Assembly: GCA_002104895.1 (NCBI GenBank)
Contig: MCFG01000188.1
Span: forward strand, 50,001 to 112,500
DNA: 62,500 bases
Direction of reading: 5' to 3'
Origin: Anaeromyces robustus
Taxonomy: Eukaryota; Neocallimastigomycota; Neocallimastigomycetes; Neocallimastigales; Neocallimastigaceae
In this document: in pieces, positions 29,660-48,132 of the stretch
How positions within the stretch are numbered: the stretch's first letter is position 1
Layout of the letters: each line of letters begins with the position of its first letter
Position numbers and translations under genes: made by a program
The notes under the pieces: generated by a model
The model's database searches: none
What the model was told of the DNA's origin: nothing
The model's input: only the letters and a program-made list of their open reading frames with translations

Positions 29660-30963
29660 TTATATTATATACTATATATCATTTATATATTAAGAATATA
29701 TATAAAATTAGATAATGAAATATAAAAATATAAAAAAAAGGAAATTAGTTATTAAATTAATAAGTAATAAATAAAATTTATATTTATATACATATAAGAA
29801 ATAATTATTTTTATAACTGATTTTAAATATATAAATAATTAAATAAATAAATTTTTAAAATTATAGAACATGTATATTATTTTATTTTTGAATTGTATCT
29901 TTTTTCCAATAACATCTTTTTTTTTATTAACTTTTATATAATTAATGAATATTAATTTCCTAATTGCAAAAAATATTAAATTTGTGATTATAAACTCTTT
30001 GTTAATAATGTTTATAATAATTAAATGATCATATTATTCGTAATGAAATTTTAAATTAATAATTGAAATGATATAAAAAAAGTGTCTAATTTATTATTAT
30101 ATATAAATTTAGATAATATAACGTTTATAATATACTTGAAAGTATAAATGATTAAATTTTCAATTCTATTGTGAAATTTAATTTTTTATTTTTTAATTAT
30201 ATAATCCAATATTAATTTATTTACATTTAATAATTAAAAAATTTTATTAAAATATTTACTATATATAAAAATTTTATATATACTTTTTTTTCAATTTTTA
30301 ATTCTTGAAAATATTTAAAAATTTATTTAATTATATATTATATAATTATATTTTAAATTATAAATGAATTCAATTTTAAAATCTAATAAAAAATATTTCT
30401 TTAAAATTTTCTTTTTCTTTTTTTTTAAAAAAATAATTTTTTGAAAAACAAAAAAATAATTCTTTTTATCTTTTTATATAAAAAATTTTGTTATTCCATG
30501 TCAATATATTAATATATTATTAATACATTAATAATATATTTGATTTATTTAATTCTAAAATATTTCATATTTCTTAGTTTTTCTTTCAAAATTTTTCCAT
30601 ATAATTTTTAATATATATGAATAATTTATTTAATATATTTAATATTGCTATGTATTATACATAATATATTATATAATTATATTATTAATATATTGCATTC
30701 ATATATATTATTACATATTAATTTATTTTAAAAACACTTAATAATTAAGATTTGAATCTGTATATATTAATACTTTATTTATGTAAAGATTAATACAAAT
30801 TATAAAATATATTTATGTAATATATTGTAATAAATATATAATATATTTATATAATATATTATAATAAAATCATGGTACACTATATTGAAAATATATAAAT
30901 AAATAAATAAATATATAAATAAGTAAATAGATAATTATTTAAGTAAATGAATAATAAATAAAT

Positions 30964-30996
<33 letters not shown>

Positions 30997-31762
30997 TTTT
31001 TTTTATTAAATTTATTATGACAAAAATTTTAAATTATATAAATATTAAAAGTTTTAATAATTTTTGTTTTAAAATTAATATAATTATTAACAAATAATTA
31101 TATATGATTCATTATATAAAAAAAAACTATAATAAATTGTTAATTATGATATATAATTTTGTATTCTTGATTTATGTATAAAACAGTATTTTAATAATAT
31201 TTTAAACAACATTAGAATGATATATAATTGAAAATCTTTCTTAAAATATTTATAATATTTATTCTGTAAACTAAAAGGTATACTCTATAAATATATATAT
31301 ATAATAATTTATATATTAAACTTAATAAAATTGTTAAGTTAGTTTTTAAACTTAACATTTAATAATATTGATACATTACGATATATAAAAACAATATTTT
31401 ATTTATTTTGATTGGATAAAAATAAGTATTGATTGGATAATAATATTATATAAATGTATACTATTAAAAATAATAATTAATAAAAATAAAAAAAAATTAT
31501 AAAAATTTTAAATATAAAATATTTTGTATATTAAAAATATTTATACATTTATATGGTTTTTTTTTAACAATAATAATATATTTCTATTAAATAATGTAAT
31601 ATAATATAATATAATATAATATAATAATATTACATAGTGCTATATAATAATATAAATTATATAATATATATTTTTTTAAAATTACTATATATTTAAAAAT
31701 ATTTTTTTCGCAAAAATATTTTTACTTTAAAAAAGTATAAAAATAAAATTGATATAATCAAG
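29660..31762. other. Divergent promoter region BET-GATA / RPB8
   Basis: About 2.1 kb between head-to-head genes, without a supported gene. Almost only A/T, with AAAT-type repeats near 30896-30990 and an (ATAAT)n run near 31600-31626. Promoters of both neighbours must lie here, but no box can be singled out. Confidence 0.5.
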
Positions 31763-32830
31763 ATGGAAAGTCAAGATAATAAGTTATTTTCTGATGTTTT
31801 TGAAATTGTTGAAAAAGACAAAGGGGGAAAAAAATTCGATAGAGGTATATAAATATATAAATATACAAATTATTAAATGATTTAAATTTAATAAATATTT
31901 TTTTTTAATTTAAAAATCTTCAAATTGAGAGAGATCTTTTTTCAAAATTCATAAGATAAAAGATATTTTGAAATTTTAATTAATGTGATTGAATTTATAA
32001 AAAATTTTTAATTAAATAAATTATATATATATTTTATACACATACTATTTAAAATAATATTTTTAATATCACTAATATTTATAATATTTATAAATATTTC
32101 ATAATACAATAAATAATATAATTAGTGAAATTAATTTGAAATTCTTTTTTTTTATTATTATAATTTTTTTTAAATTTTAATGTAATAAATAAAAAAATCG
32201 TTATAATAAAGCAATTAATATTCTTATTTTTACTACATGAAACACAAAATTAAAACAAAATTAATCAAAAATCATTTATTCCTCATTTCCTTATTTTCTT
32301 TAAAAATAATTTTTATTCAAATATTAACTGTTCTATATTATTTAATATATTTAATTATATATAAAGTTTCAAGAATTCAAGGAAGAAGTGAAAATTATGA
32401 AATGGATCTTACTTTAGATGTTAATACTGAAATATACCCAATTGAAATCGGTGACAAATATGCATTAATGTTGGCTTCTTCTTTATCCCTTGATGGTTCT
32501 GAAAAAACTGAAATATGGAGAGACCAATTAAAAGATAGTTTAGCTGATGATTATGAATATGTCATGTATGGAAAAGTTTTTAAATATGATGATTCAAATG
32601 GTTCCAAAGTGTAAGTATAAATATATAGATTTTATTGTTTTATAAATGATGTAATTTTTAAGAATTGCGAAATATTTATAGAATACTAAAATTTTATACA
32701 TTGTATTTTTGGATATAGATCAATATACGTTTCATATGGTGGTCTCTTAATGTGTCTTGAAGGTGATTATCGTCATTTACAAAATATTGAAGTCGGAAAG
32801 AATATATATTTACTCATGAGAAAAAGTTAA
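31763..32830 (+). CDS. RPB8: RNA polymerase I/II/III shared subunit RPB8
   Basis: Three exons: 31763-31844, 32367-32610, 32719-32830; 438 nt, 145 residues, matching the usual 145-150. Exon 1 ([19 protein letters not shown]) gives the conserved start of the subunit; exon 2 begins [20 protein letters not shown], the family signature; the end, [20 protein letters not shown].., is also conserved. RPB8 (RPABC3, POLR2H) is an OB-fold-type subunit common to the three nuclear RNA polymerases and binds the large subunit. Intron 1 is long for the gene (about 520 nt); it contains an in-frame ATG at 32237 whose translation is hydrophobic and not family-like, so exon 1 is preferred as the start. Confidence 0.96.
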
Positions 32831-34179
32831 ATAATTTTTATTTAATTAATTTTTATTTAAAAAGATAAAATTAACTTTAAACGAAGGAAGTTTTTTTTTT
32901 TCATTTTTAATTTATTATAGTAAATATACAAAATATCAGTCATCTACTTATTATTAAAACATAAAAAATATTATTTATTTATAAAAATAAAATTTTTGTA
33001 ATCAAAAATATATATTTAAAATAAGAAACAAAAAAAAAAAAAAATAAAGCATAAAACAAAAACTAATTTAATAAAACGTATTTTTTTGAATTAAAAGTGT
33101 GTGTATTTATGTTTATAAATTATTTGTATATTTTTTATTTAATTAATTTTTTTTAACAGATCAATTAAAATTCAAAATGATCAAATTATCACGTGTATAC
33201 ATCTTTTTAATTTTGAATATTGTATATATATATGAAAAATAATCATAAAATAAATTAATTAAAAGATAAAAATAAATTTTAATATATAAAAAAATTTTTT
33301 TTAGCATTTTTTTTTTTTTATTATTATTATTAAGAAGTATTTAAAGGAAAAGTGAAAAGAAGAAAGAAAATTTTATAATTTTATATTGATTTATTCTATT
33401 TCAATAATTTAATATTTAATGCTATTATAAAATAAATTAAATTAATTTATTTATACCGATTTGTTTTTCTTTCTTTTTTTATTATTTCTTTTAAATATAT
33501 AGTTTTTTTTTCTTTTCTTTTTTCTTTTTTTTTTTTTTTTTTTTTTGAAATACAAAAGTAAGTGCTCCATCAATTCAAATTTTAAGATTGAATTTCATTT
33601 ATATATTAAATTGAAATATATTTAATAAAATAAAATAAAAAATAAAAAAATAAAAAGTAAATATTTAAATAAATTTTATTTTAATGCAAATTTGTTATCA
33701 ACAATTTAATAATAAAAATTAATATAACTTACAGTTAATAAAAATTTACATAATTAAATTAATCAGAATTAAAGGTAATTCATATATATATATATAGTAT
33801 TATTAATATAATTGTTATTATTTATATAAATCATTTTATTTTCTTATATTAATTTGTTCTTATTTTCAATTAAACTATAAATAATTAGATATATTTATTT
33901 AAATTATATTTCATTTATAATAAAAATATAATTATTTTATTCATATATATATATAATTAATATATTAATTTATTATTCTTTATTAATCTTTTTTTATATC
34001 ATTTTTTTATGATATTTTTACTTATTTCTTTATGGAATTAATATATTAACACAATTAATAATAAATATTCAATCAAAAAAATAGAACAATATATTTTTAT
34101 AATCTCCATTTCTTAATATATAATTTAATTTGAAGAATAATTAATTAAATTTAAATAATATAAAAATTGAACTATCAAC
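32831..34179. other. RPB8 to SF3B3 intergenic region
   Basis: No gene supported. A/T with poly-T and poly-A runs (for example 33513-33546). Carries the RPB8 3' UTR and SF3B3 promoter. Confidence 0.5.
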
Positions 34180-39074
<4,895 letters not shown>

Positions 39075-39211
39075 TTTTTTTTACTTTTTACTTTTTTTTT
39101 TACATTTATTTATATATTTAAATTAAAATTTAATTGTTTTTTATGAATAAAAAAATAAAATAAAAATAAAATAAAAATTATAAAATAACTACTTTTATGC
39201 AAATATAATAA

Positions 39212-39263
<52 letters not shown>

Positions 39264-39728
39264 TATATATATAAAAATATCATATATAATATATAATTAC
39301 AATTAATAATTAACATGTTTATTATTTAATTTTATTTTTATTTTTATTTTTTTTTTTTTATTATTTTTTTTTTTATTTTATTTTTATAAATATTTTTATA
39401 ATTATTAAAATCGTTATTAATGTGATTTAAAATTTTTATATATATAAAACAAATAAAATATATTTATAAAAAAAAATATATATATTTAATATTTGTGTAA
39501 ATGTGAAAAGTGTTTATATAAAATATGTAATAATGTTTATGTTTATCTATATAGATTATTATGTTTAATAAATATTTAAATTTTACTAAAATGTATTTAG
39601 TTTAGGATAGTCTATAATGTATAGTTTATTAAATAATTAAATTTTCTAATTTTATTTGAATATATATATATATATATATATATTAAATCTATAAGATATG
39701 TTATATATATATATATGCTCTTTCTTGT
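39075..39728. other. Convergent intergenic region SF3B3 / FIGNL1
   Basis: Tail-to-tail spacer. No gene. Its main content is an uninterrupted poly-A run at 39213-39261 and T-rich sequence near 39330-39380. Both 3' ends and poly(A) sites should lie here. Confidence 0.5.
39213..39261. repeat. Poly-A homopolymer, 49 nt
   Basis: Forty-nine consecutive A residues in the convergent spacer. No retroelement-like sequence borders it, so unlike the LINE tail there is no reason to call it mobile. Confidence 0.9.
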
Positions 39729-42141
39729 TTATCTTTTACTACCATATTCTTCATCAAATTTCAAATAGAATTCTAAATCTTTTTCTGAAACACTAGCTCT
39801 AACTTGAGATAATGCTTTTATATATATATAATGATTTAAATAAAATTGGATAATATTTAATATTAATACATTATATATAATAAATATTTATATATATATA
39901 TATAATCATTTTATAAATAGCATATATATTTTTATTACCTTCAATAAAGTCTTGATAATTCATAGGTCTAACATCATTGATATTTATATCACTAAAAATT
40001 TATAAAATTTTAAATTTTTCTTGTTAACAAAATTGTAATATATTAAAATATTAAAGATAATAATTATGAATAACGCTCTATATTACATATAAATATACAT
40101 ACCAAATATTTCCTTTTAATGATCGTATAGGGCCTAATGCTGCTTCTCTACATAAACCATCTACATCACTACCACTATAACCTTCGGTTTTTTGAACAAT
40201 TGAAGCAATTTCTTCTTCCGATAAACTATGTGCTATAGAAATAATTATATAATTTAAAACATTTAATACAAAATAATAAGAAACAATAAATAGTAAATAA
40301 ATATATCTAAAAATATGTCTTAACATACATCCAGGTTGTTTCTTTAATAAATTCATTAATAAAGATTTTCTTGCATTTTCATCTGGTAGTGGAATATATC
40401 TTTAATTAATAAAAAATATAAAAATGAAATAAAACAATTAATTAAAATAATTTAAACAATATTTAATATATATATTCATTAATAATTACAATATTTTATA
40501 TTTATACTAACAATTTTTTTCTAAATCTTCGTCTTGCAGCTTCATCAATTTCACCAGGGCTAATTATAATTAAAATTATAAATATATATATATATATATG
40601 TAAGTTAAACTATTTAAAATTATCAATATATTCTGTTTTATTATATATTACCGATTAGTTGCACCAATTAATAATATACGATCCTATATGATTTATAAGT
40701 TATATTTAAAATAATTAATACAATAAAAAAAAAATATCAAAGAAAAAATTATTATAATTATTAAATATATTTTTTCAAATTATATTGTTACCTCAGCATT
40801 TGTACCACATCCATCCTACATATATATATAATTATTTAAATATTTTTATTAAAAACATATAAATTATCAGAAAAATAATTGCAATAACAATAATGATAAC
40901 AAAATAATAAATTATTATCACTATTTTTGTATAATATTAATGTTTTGTTTTTTATTTTATTTTATTTATGTACTTACAAATTGAACCTAATAAGATATTA
41001 AAATATATAAATATAGATAAAAGTTTATTAATATAGTTTATTATTAATACTTTAAGACTTATATTATTCATTAAACTTATTTACCAAAAATTCAGTCTTA
41101 ATTCTTCTATTAGCTTCATTTTCACCATCCGTACGTTGAGTTAAAAGAGAATCAATTTCATCCTTTTATTATATTTATATTAAAAAAATATTTATAATTA
41201 TTGATTTTATATACTATTAATATTATATATTATTGATATTATATATTATTGATATTATATATTATTGATATTATAAATTATTGATATTTTTATTATTTGT
41301 ATTAATAATATAATTACCACAAAAATAACCTATATTATAATTAATGTTTTTTTTATAAGAAATTTCATAAATTATAAATTATTAGAAAACATATATAATT
41401 ATAATAATTAAATAGTAATAATTTAAAAACGTATTAATTAATATTTATATATTTACAGATGGTTGATGAACTCTTGCTACTGCGAATAATGCTCTAACCA
41501 TTTTTTCACCTTCACCAATCCATTTAGATGTTAAAGATGAACTACTAATACTAAAGAATGTTGCACCTGATTGACTAGCTATACATTTCCCAATTAATGT
41601 TTTTCCTGTACCCGGAGGTCTTTATGTATTATACCAAATAATAAATAATTAAAAAGAAAAAGAAAGAAAATAAATATCAAAATTATATATTAAAATCTAT
41701 TCAATATAAGAATAAAAAAAAAATATTTACCCATATAATAATAAACCTTTAGGTGGACCTCTTAATCCAGTAAAAATGTCTGGTCTTTGCATTGGCCATA
41801 TAACTGACTTTATTCATTTATTATTAGATATTTAATATTAAAAATTTTTTTATTTATAAATTAATATATTATTAATAACTCATTATAAAAAAAAATGATA
41901 ATTACTTCTCTAATAGTAGCTTTTGCATGTTCCAAACCGGCAATATCATCCCTAAATTAAATAATATATATTATATTGTATTATATTAATTAAAAATAAT
42001 ATTTTTTTCTAAAATAAATACATATTCTATTATTTATATGTAATATAATACCATGATATTGTTGGAGTTTTATCAAGCATTTCATTCATAATCATTTCTA
42101 CCATTTTTGGATCGATATTTTTCAATCTTTCATCTACTTCT

Positions 42142-42185
<44 letters not shown>

Positions 42186-44086
42186 TGAACTTTGTTTTGC
42201 AGAACCTGAATTCAAATAATAACTTAATTTATAATAATATAGAGAAAAGGAAAATATAATTACATATTATTAATAATAATTCATTAACTATATTATTAAT
42301 TTGTTATTAATTTAAATATTATTCATAAAAAACATTATACCCATATTTTTTACAAATTTCGTCTTCATCTGTAGATTCATTTTTTCTATTTATTAATGGT
42401 GATACAAATTTTTGACGATTTCCAGAAGTTCCAAGAGTTCTTTTACGGTTACTAATACTTAAACTATTGTTATTATTATTGTTATTATTGTTATTATTTA
42501 TTCCATATGATATTTTTCTATTATAATAATTGTCATTATGATTATTATTAACACCATAATTTATATTATTATTAGAATTATTATAATTATTATTAAAATG
42601 CATAGAATTTCGATTATTATTCATGTTATTCATATTATTCATATTATTCATATTATTTATATTACTACTATTATAATTATATGAATTGTTTCCATTAAAT
42701 TTATTTTTTGAATAACGGTTTGACAATGAATTATTGTTAAAATTGTTCATATCACTTCTACCCAGATTATGCTTTTCTTCTTTATTTCGATTATTATTCT
42801 TTCAAAATATATAAAAGATGTAATTTTATATTTAGTATATTATTATTATTTTATCTTTATTATATCAATAATTATTAAATAAAACTCACTAAATATAATT
42901 TTGCACTTTTAAACGTAGCATCACTTGGATATCTTATTGAATCATCATTACTTTTCTTAAAAAAAAAAAAATAGCAACAATAATCAATAATAATAATAAT
43001 GTTTTTTTATTATTGTTTTAAAATATTAGTATATTAATACATTAATAAATTTATATTTAATGAAAACATAATTATATTTCTTACTCTTTTCATTGGAGTA
43101 GTATTCCTTGTATATCTATTATTCATATTTGTAATATTTGAATTATAATTACAATTATTATTGTTATTATTATTATTATTATTATTATTGTTGTTGTTGT
43201 TGTTATTATTATTATAATCATTTATAAAACTGTTATTATCAAACAAAACATCAGTGTCATTTAGAATATCCATAACATCAACATCATCTATATCTCCTTT
43301 AATTCCATTTGAATGATTATTAAAATTATTCTTATTATTATATGAATTCTGCTCATGTAAATTTTTTGATAAATTGCCATTATCAATTTTCATATTTGTA
43401 TCAATTAAATTATTATCATTGTTAGTAATATTGACTTTTTTATTATTATCATTCATTTCATTAACTATATTTTCAAAAACTTTTAAACTTGGTAAAAGTG
43501 GTTCTTTTAATAATGGTATTTTCTAATTTTATAATTTTTATATATATAATAATAATAAAATAATATTAAATAAATATAAATATTTATAATTAATTAAAAT
43601 TATTAAAAAGCATATTTATAAATTTAATAATAATTTTATCTATTATTTATATACCAAATTTTCGATGTCAGTTAATTTAAAAGAGGACTTATTGACATTT
43701 TTTAAATTATCAATGAAACCCTCATTATTTTCTTTATTGTTTCTTAAAATTTCTTCTATTTCATTATTAATAGACTTATCTATAGAAAAACCTTGAAACT
43801 TTGATATAGTTTCATCAATAACTTTTTGAATATTATGTTGGTGGATAAGTTTTGAATATACATTTACCTCATTAATACTTCTATATTTTTCTTGTTGTAA
43901 TAATAATATTGCATTTCTTGAATGAATCCCTTGATTTGTTACTTGAGAAAATAATGAAGGTTTAAGACCTGTACTTGCTATTCTTGGTAATTCATTTTCA
44001 TTTCTATTAACTGTACATTGCAATATATTATATTGTAATTGATAAATTTTTTCATTACTAATTAAATCGATTTTTTCTGAATCCAT
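39729..44086 (-). CDS. FIGNL1: Fidgetin-like 1 (FIGNL1) AAA ATPase
   Basis: Eighteen exons in transcript order: 44086-43655, 43522-43085, 42955-42890, 42798-42341, 42222-42052, 41951-41906, 41807-41731, 41619-41457, 41329-41318, 41162-41085, 40986-40978, 40815-40792, 40683-40652, 40559-40512, 40399-40329, 40232-40103, 39991-39939, 39814-39729; 2394 nt, 797 residues. The N-terminal half is Asn-rich. The AAA module starts [20 protein letters not shown] and [14 protein letters not shown], with Walker A GPPGTGKT (563-570), Walker B VIFVDEID (618-625), sensor GATNR and arginine fingers in EAARRRF. The end [16 protein letters not shown] is FIGNL1-like rather than spastin or katanin. FIGNL1 removes RAD51 from DNA in recombination, and related fidgetins sever microtubules. 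Exons 9 and 11 are 12 and 9 nt. [10 protein letters not shown] segment in the linker may be a RAD51-contact box, but this is tentative. Confidence 0.94.
41205..41290. repeat. 16-bp minisatellite in FIGNL1 intron
   Basis: About five copies of a TATATTATTGATATTA-like unit inside the intron between the 12-nt exon 9 (41318-41329) and exon 10 (41085-41162), starting about 28 nt from the microexon donor. Confidence 0.85.
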
Positions 44087-44564
44087 TGTTATTATATTAT
44101 TTTAAATTATTATTTTTTTCTACTTTTTCATATAAATAAATAATTAAGTCATAAAAAAGAATAAATATATTATAATTTACATTTATAAAATATTTTAAAA
44201 CTTTATATACAATTTGTCTAATACATATATTCTAATAACAAAAATTAAAAAAAAATGAGAAACTAACAAATATTCTTATTATATTATATAATAATAACAC
44301 TAATAAAAAGTACATATAATATTAAATTATTCATAGTTTACTGTTTACAAAGATATACAAATTATTAAATTATTAAAATAGTACTATAAAATAATACTTA
44401 TTTTTTTGATAATAATTTAATAATACAAAATGTTTAATATTATAAAACAAATATTATTTATATTACAACAACAATTATTTTATTTATTTTATTTTATTTT
44501 ATTTTATTTTATTTTATTTTATTTTATTTTATTTTATTTTATTTTATTTTATTTTATTTTATTT

Positions 44565-44601
<37 letters not shown>

Positions 44602-46031
44602 TAATAATACGATAATTTATAAAATGAAAAATATATATATTAAAAAAAAAAAGAATTTTAAATTATTAAATTAAATAAAATGGTCAATATCAAAATGGAC
44701 AATTAATTTTTTAAATTAATATAAAATATCTTCTCATAAGAATTCCTTTATTAATTAAAGAAAAATGATAATATTTTATTTAAATATAATTAAATTTAAT
44801 AAATATTAAGCCAAAATTCACAAATATTTAATGTAAATGATGATATAAAAAAAGGTATAAATAATTTCAAAATTATTACTTTCTTTTAAGCATACAAAAA
44901 GGAATAAATTTTAAATTTTTAAAATTACTTAACAAAAATTTCCACCATTCAAATTTATTCTATATTAATATATAACAAAGTATTCATTATTAAATATATT
45001 TTTAATTTGTTATCGTTATTCTTTAATTTAATATTATACTATTTTAAATAAAATAATTATATAATTAATATAATAAATAATTATAAATTTATCATTTATT
45101 TCTTATAATACTTAAAACAAATTATAAATAATAATGAAAAAAATATTAAAATTAAAATTTATAAAAGTAGATACATTTTTGAAAATATACTGAAGCTAAA
45201 AGTATAATCCATATAAAGCTTTTCTTAAAAAGTATGGTATGCTTTTGTTCTAAAATTTTGGAATTACAATAATTAATTAAATAGATTAATTTTTAAATAT
45301 AAATAATAAATAGACGACAAATAATTATATTATTTACTTCATTATGTATTTAGTATTTTTATGTTACCATCATTTCTATTATGTATATTTTTTTTTAACT
45401 CTACAAGTTATATATATATAATTTTTCTACAAATTACATAACCTTGTAATTCAAACTTTAAATATAATTAATTGAATAATAATTATTAATTATTTTATAA
45501 TATATATTTAATTATATTGAAATATATTTGTAATATATGTGTTGACTATTGATTTAATATATTTTTTATATTAATAATAAAAGTAATAAATATAAAAGAA
45601 ATTTTCTTTTTTATTGATTTATTTTTTTTTTTTTTAAAAAAAAATAAAGAAATAAAGAAAAAGAAATAGTTTAATACTATTTTGAGTGAACAAATTTTGT
45701 AATAATTATATAAATACAAATAAAATATTATCTTATAAAATAAAAAATTATATTATATATATATATTATATATTAATTTTTTAAATTTATAATAATATTA
45801 ACATTTTAATTTTTAAACATTTATTATTATACCATAAAGCACTTATGTGCTATATATATTTGGAATTAATTATGAAATTCTAATTTTCTTTATATATTAT
45901 AATTGTAACATTTTAAATTTAATAGATATATAGAGAACGTGAAAGTACTCATTTTTTCGAAATAATTATACATTGTTATCATAAATATTGATAATTTAAA
46001 TCATAGAAATAATATAAAAATTAATAATAAA
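44087..46031. other. Divergent promoter region FIGNL1 / IPO13
   Basis: Head-to-head spacer of 1.9 kb, no gene supported. It contains a TTTTA pentanucleotide array followed by poly-T (44469-44600) and a small hairpin AGCAC-TTAT-GTGCT around 45838-45852, about 180 nt before the IPO13 start. Both promoters must lie within. Confidence 0.5.
44469..44600. repeat. (TTTTA)n array plus poly-T tract
   Basis: Roughly twenty perfect pentanucleotide units (about 44474-44570) merge into a run of about 30 T residues. The forward translation is an artificial Phe/Tyr-rich frame. Confidence 0.93.
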
Positions 46032-47114
46032 ATGAATGATAATCCAATTAATACCAATATTCCATCCGTGGAAGAAGTTGAAAACGTATGCAAATATAAA
46101 TAAAAATATTAATATTAATTAATAAATTATATATCTTTTCTATTTTTGTTATTATTATAATTATTAGTATTATCATTATTATTATTGAAATAAAATGGAA
46201 AAATTTAAAAAATTATTTATAAATATTTATGTACATTAAAAAAAAAAGAAATTGTTGAAATTCCTTATTATTTTAAATATTTATAAATTGGAAATTCAAA
46301 TATAATCATAATTTTTGATATTTTTATAATCACAATTTATTAAATAGAATGTACATAATATTTATAAATATTTATAAATATATTATTAAAGTAATAATTT
46401 ATTTTTATAGACTATAAAAATGAATAAATAATTTATAATAATATTATAATATAAAAAAAAAAAGATAAAATAAAATAAAATGAAAAAAACATAAAACATA
46501 ATTAGAATATCATATATACTAAATTACTTATATGTATATATTTTAAATTAGAAGTTATAAAAACTATAAAAATAATATATTCATTTTATTATTATTAGTC
46601 AATAAATATAATTTATTTATTATATTCTTAATACAATAATTACAATTATTAATTTGATAAAATCTTATTTTTGTTCAATATTTTTTTTAAATAATTTGTT
46701 TATTTATGAAGGTTATAAAACAATTTTATGAATGCAATCAAGCTGAGATTAGAAAACCAGCTGAACATTGGCTACATGAACTTCAAAAACAACCTTATGC
46801 TTGGAGACTTCCTTCCCAATTACTTAATTCAAATGTATTTTAATTTATTTCTGCTTTATTAATTATTTGAATTATGTTTAATTACATTTCATATAAAGTT
46901 ATAAAAGGTCCATAATAAGTATTATATCAATTATTAATTCTTTTATTTTTTATTTTTATTTTATATCAAATCTTATATTAATATAATAGCAAATTAGTTC
47001 ACAATTTTTTGGAGCACATACATTTCAAGTTAAAATTTTAAGAGATTGGTAAATATTTAATAAATAAATTTACAATTAGAATTTTATCAAATATATATGG
47101 ATTAATTTCTTAAC

Positions 47115-47166
<52 letters not shown>

Positions 47167-48092
47167 TATTTATTATTATTAATTATTAATTATTATTATT
47201 ATTAATTATAATTCTTATTTTTTATTTATTTATTGTTTTCATATTAAAAATAATAATATTAATTATTAATATATTAATGATACATTTATACATATGTATG
47301 AAAAAAATAATAAAAAAAAAAAAAACATAAAAATAAAAATAAATAAGGAATACACTTCATCCAGACGAAATTATTCCTTTAAAAAATGAATTAATATCAT
47401 GGATTAAAAAATATTCAAGTAGTACTCAAATTGTATTAACCAAATTATGTTTAGCTGTAAATATTTCTTAATCTTTATCACTGAATCAATAAATTTTTAA
47501 TAAAATAAATTAATAAATTAATTTGTAAAATAATAATAAACTAAATTTTTTATACAAAAATATTAATATTAAATAAATAATCGTAAATATTTATATATAA
47601 TAAGCTCACTTCATTTGCATTACAAGCATCTCCAGAAATTTGGCCAAATTTTATTTCTTCATTTATTGATGATATTAATATGGAAGAACAAAGACCTGAT
47701 TTAGATGATAACACAAAGTTAAATTTAGAACTTGCCAAACTCGAATTTTTAACTGTAGTACCAGAACAAGTCACTACTGCTCAACTTTTAGCTAATAGAA
47801 AGTAATTATATGAAAATATAAAAAATTTTTTTAATAATTAATATTTTTACTTAATATTTAAAATTAATTTATATATAATTACATTAAAGAGGAAAGATTA
47901 ATGAAGAATTATCAACTGGATTTTTACTTGTTTTAAATATTTTAAATCAAATTTTATCAATAAAAGAGAAAAATGAATCAATAATTAAGTTACAACAAAA
48001 AAGTCTAAAATGTCTTCAATCATGGGTTCAATATGATGCACCAATATCGTAAATAATAAAATTTTTTAAACTTTTATATAAAATTTTAAATT

Positions 48093-48132
<40 letters not shown>

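Noticed and set aside
39729-44086. Katanin p60 or spastin
   Set aside because: The LGPIRSL and VRPMNYQDF ending and the [15 protein letters not shown] entry are of FIGNL1.
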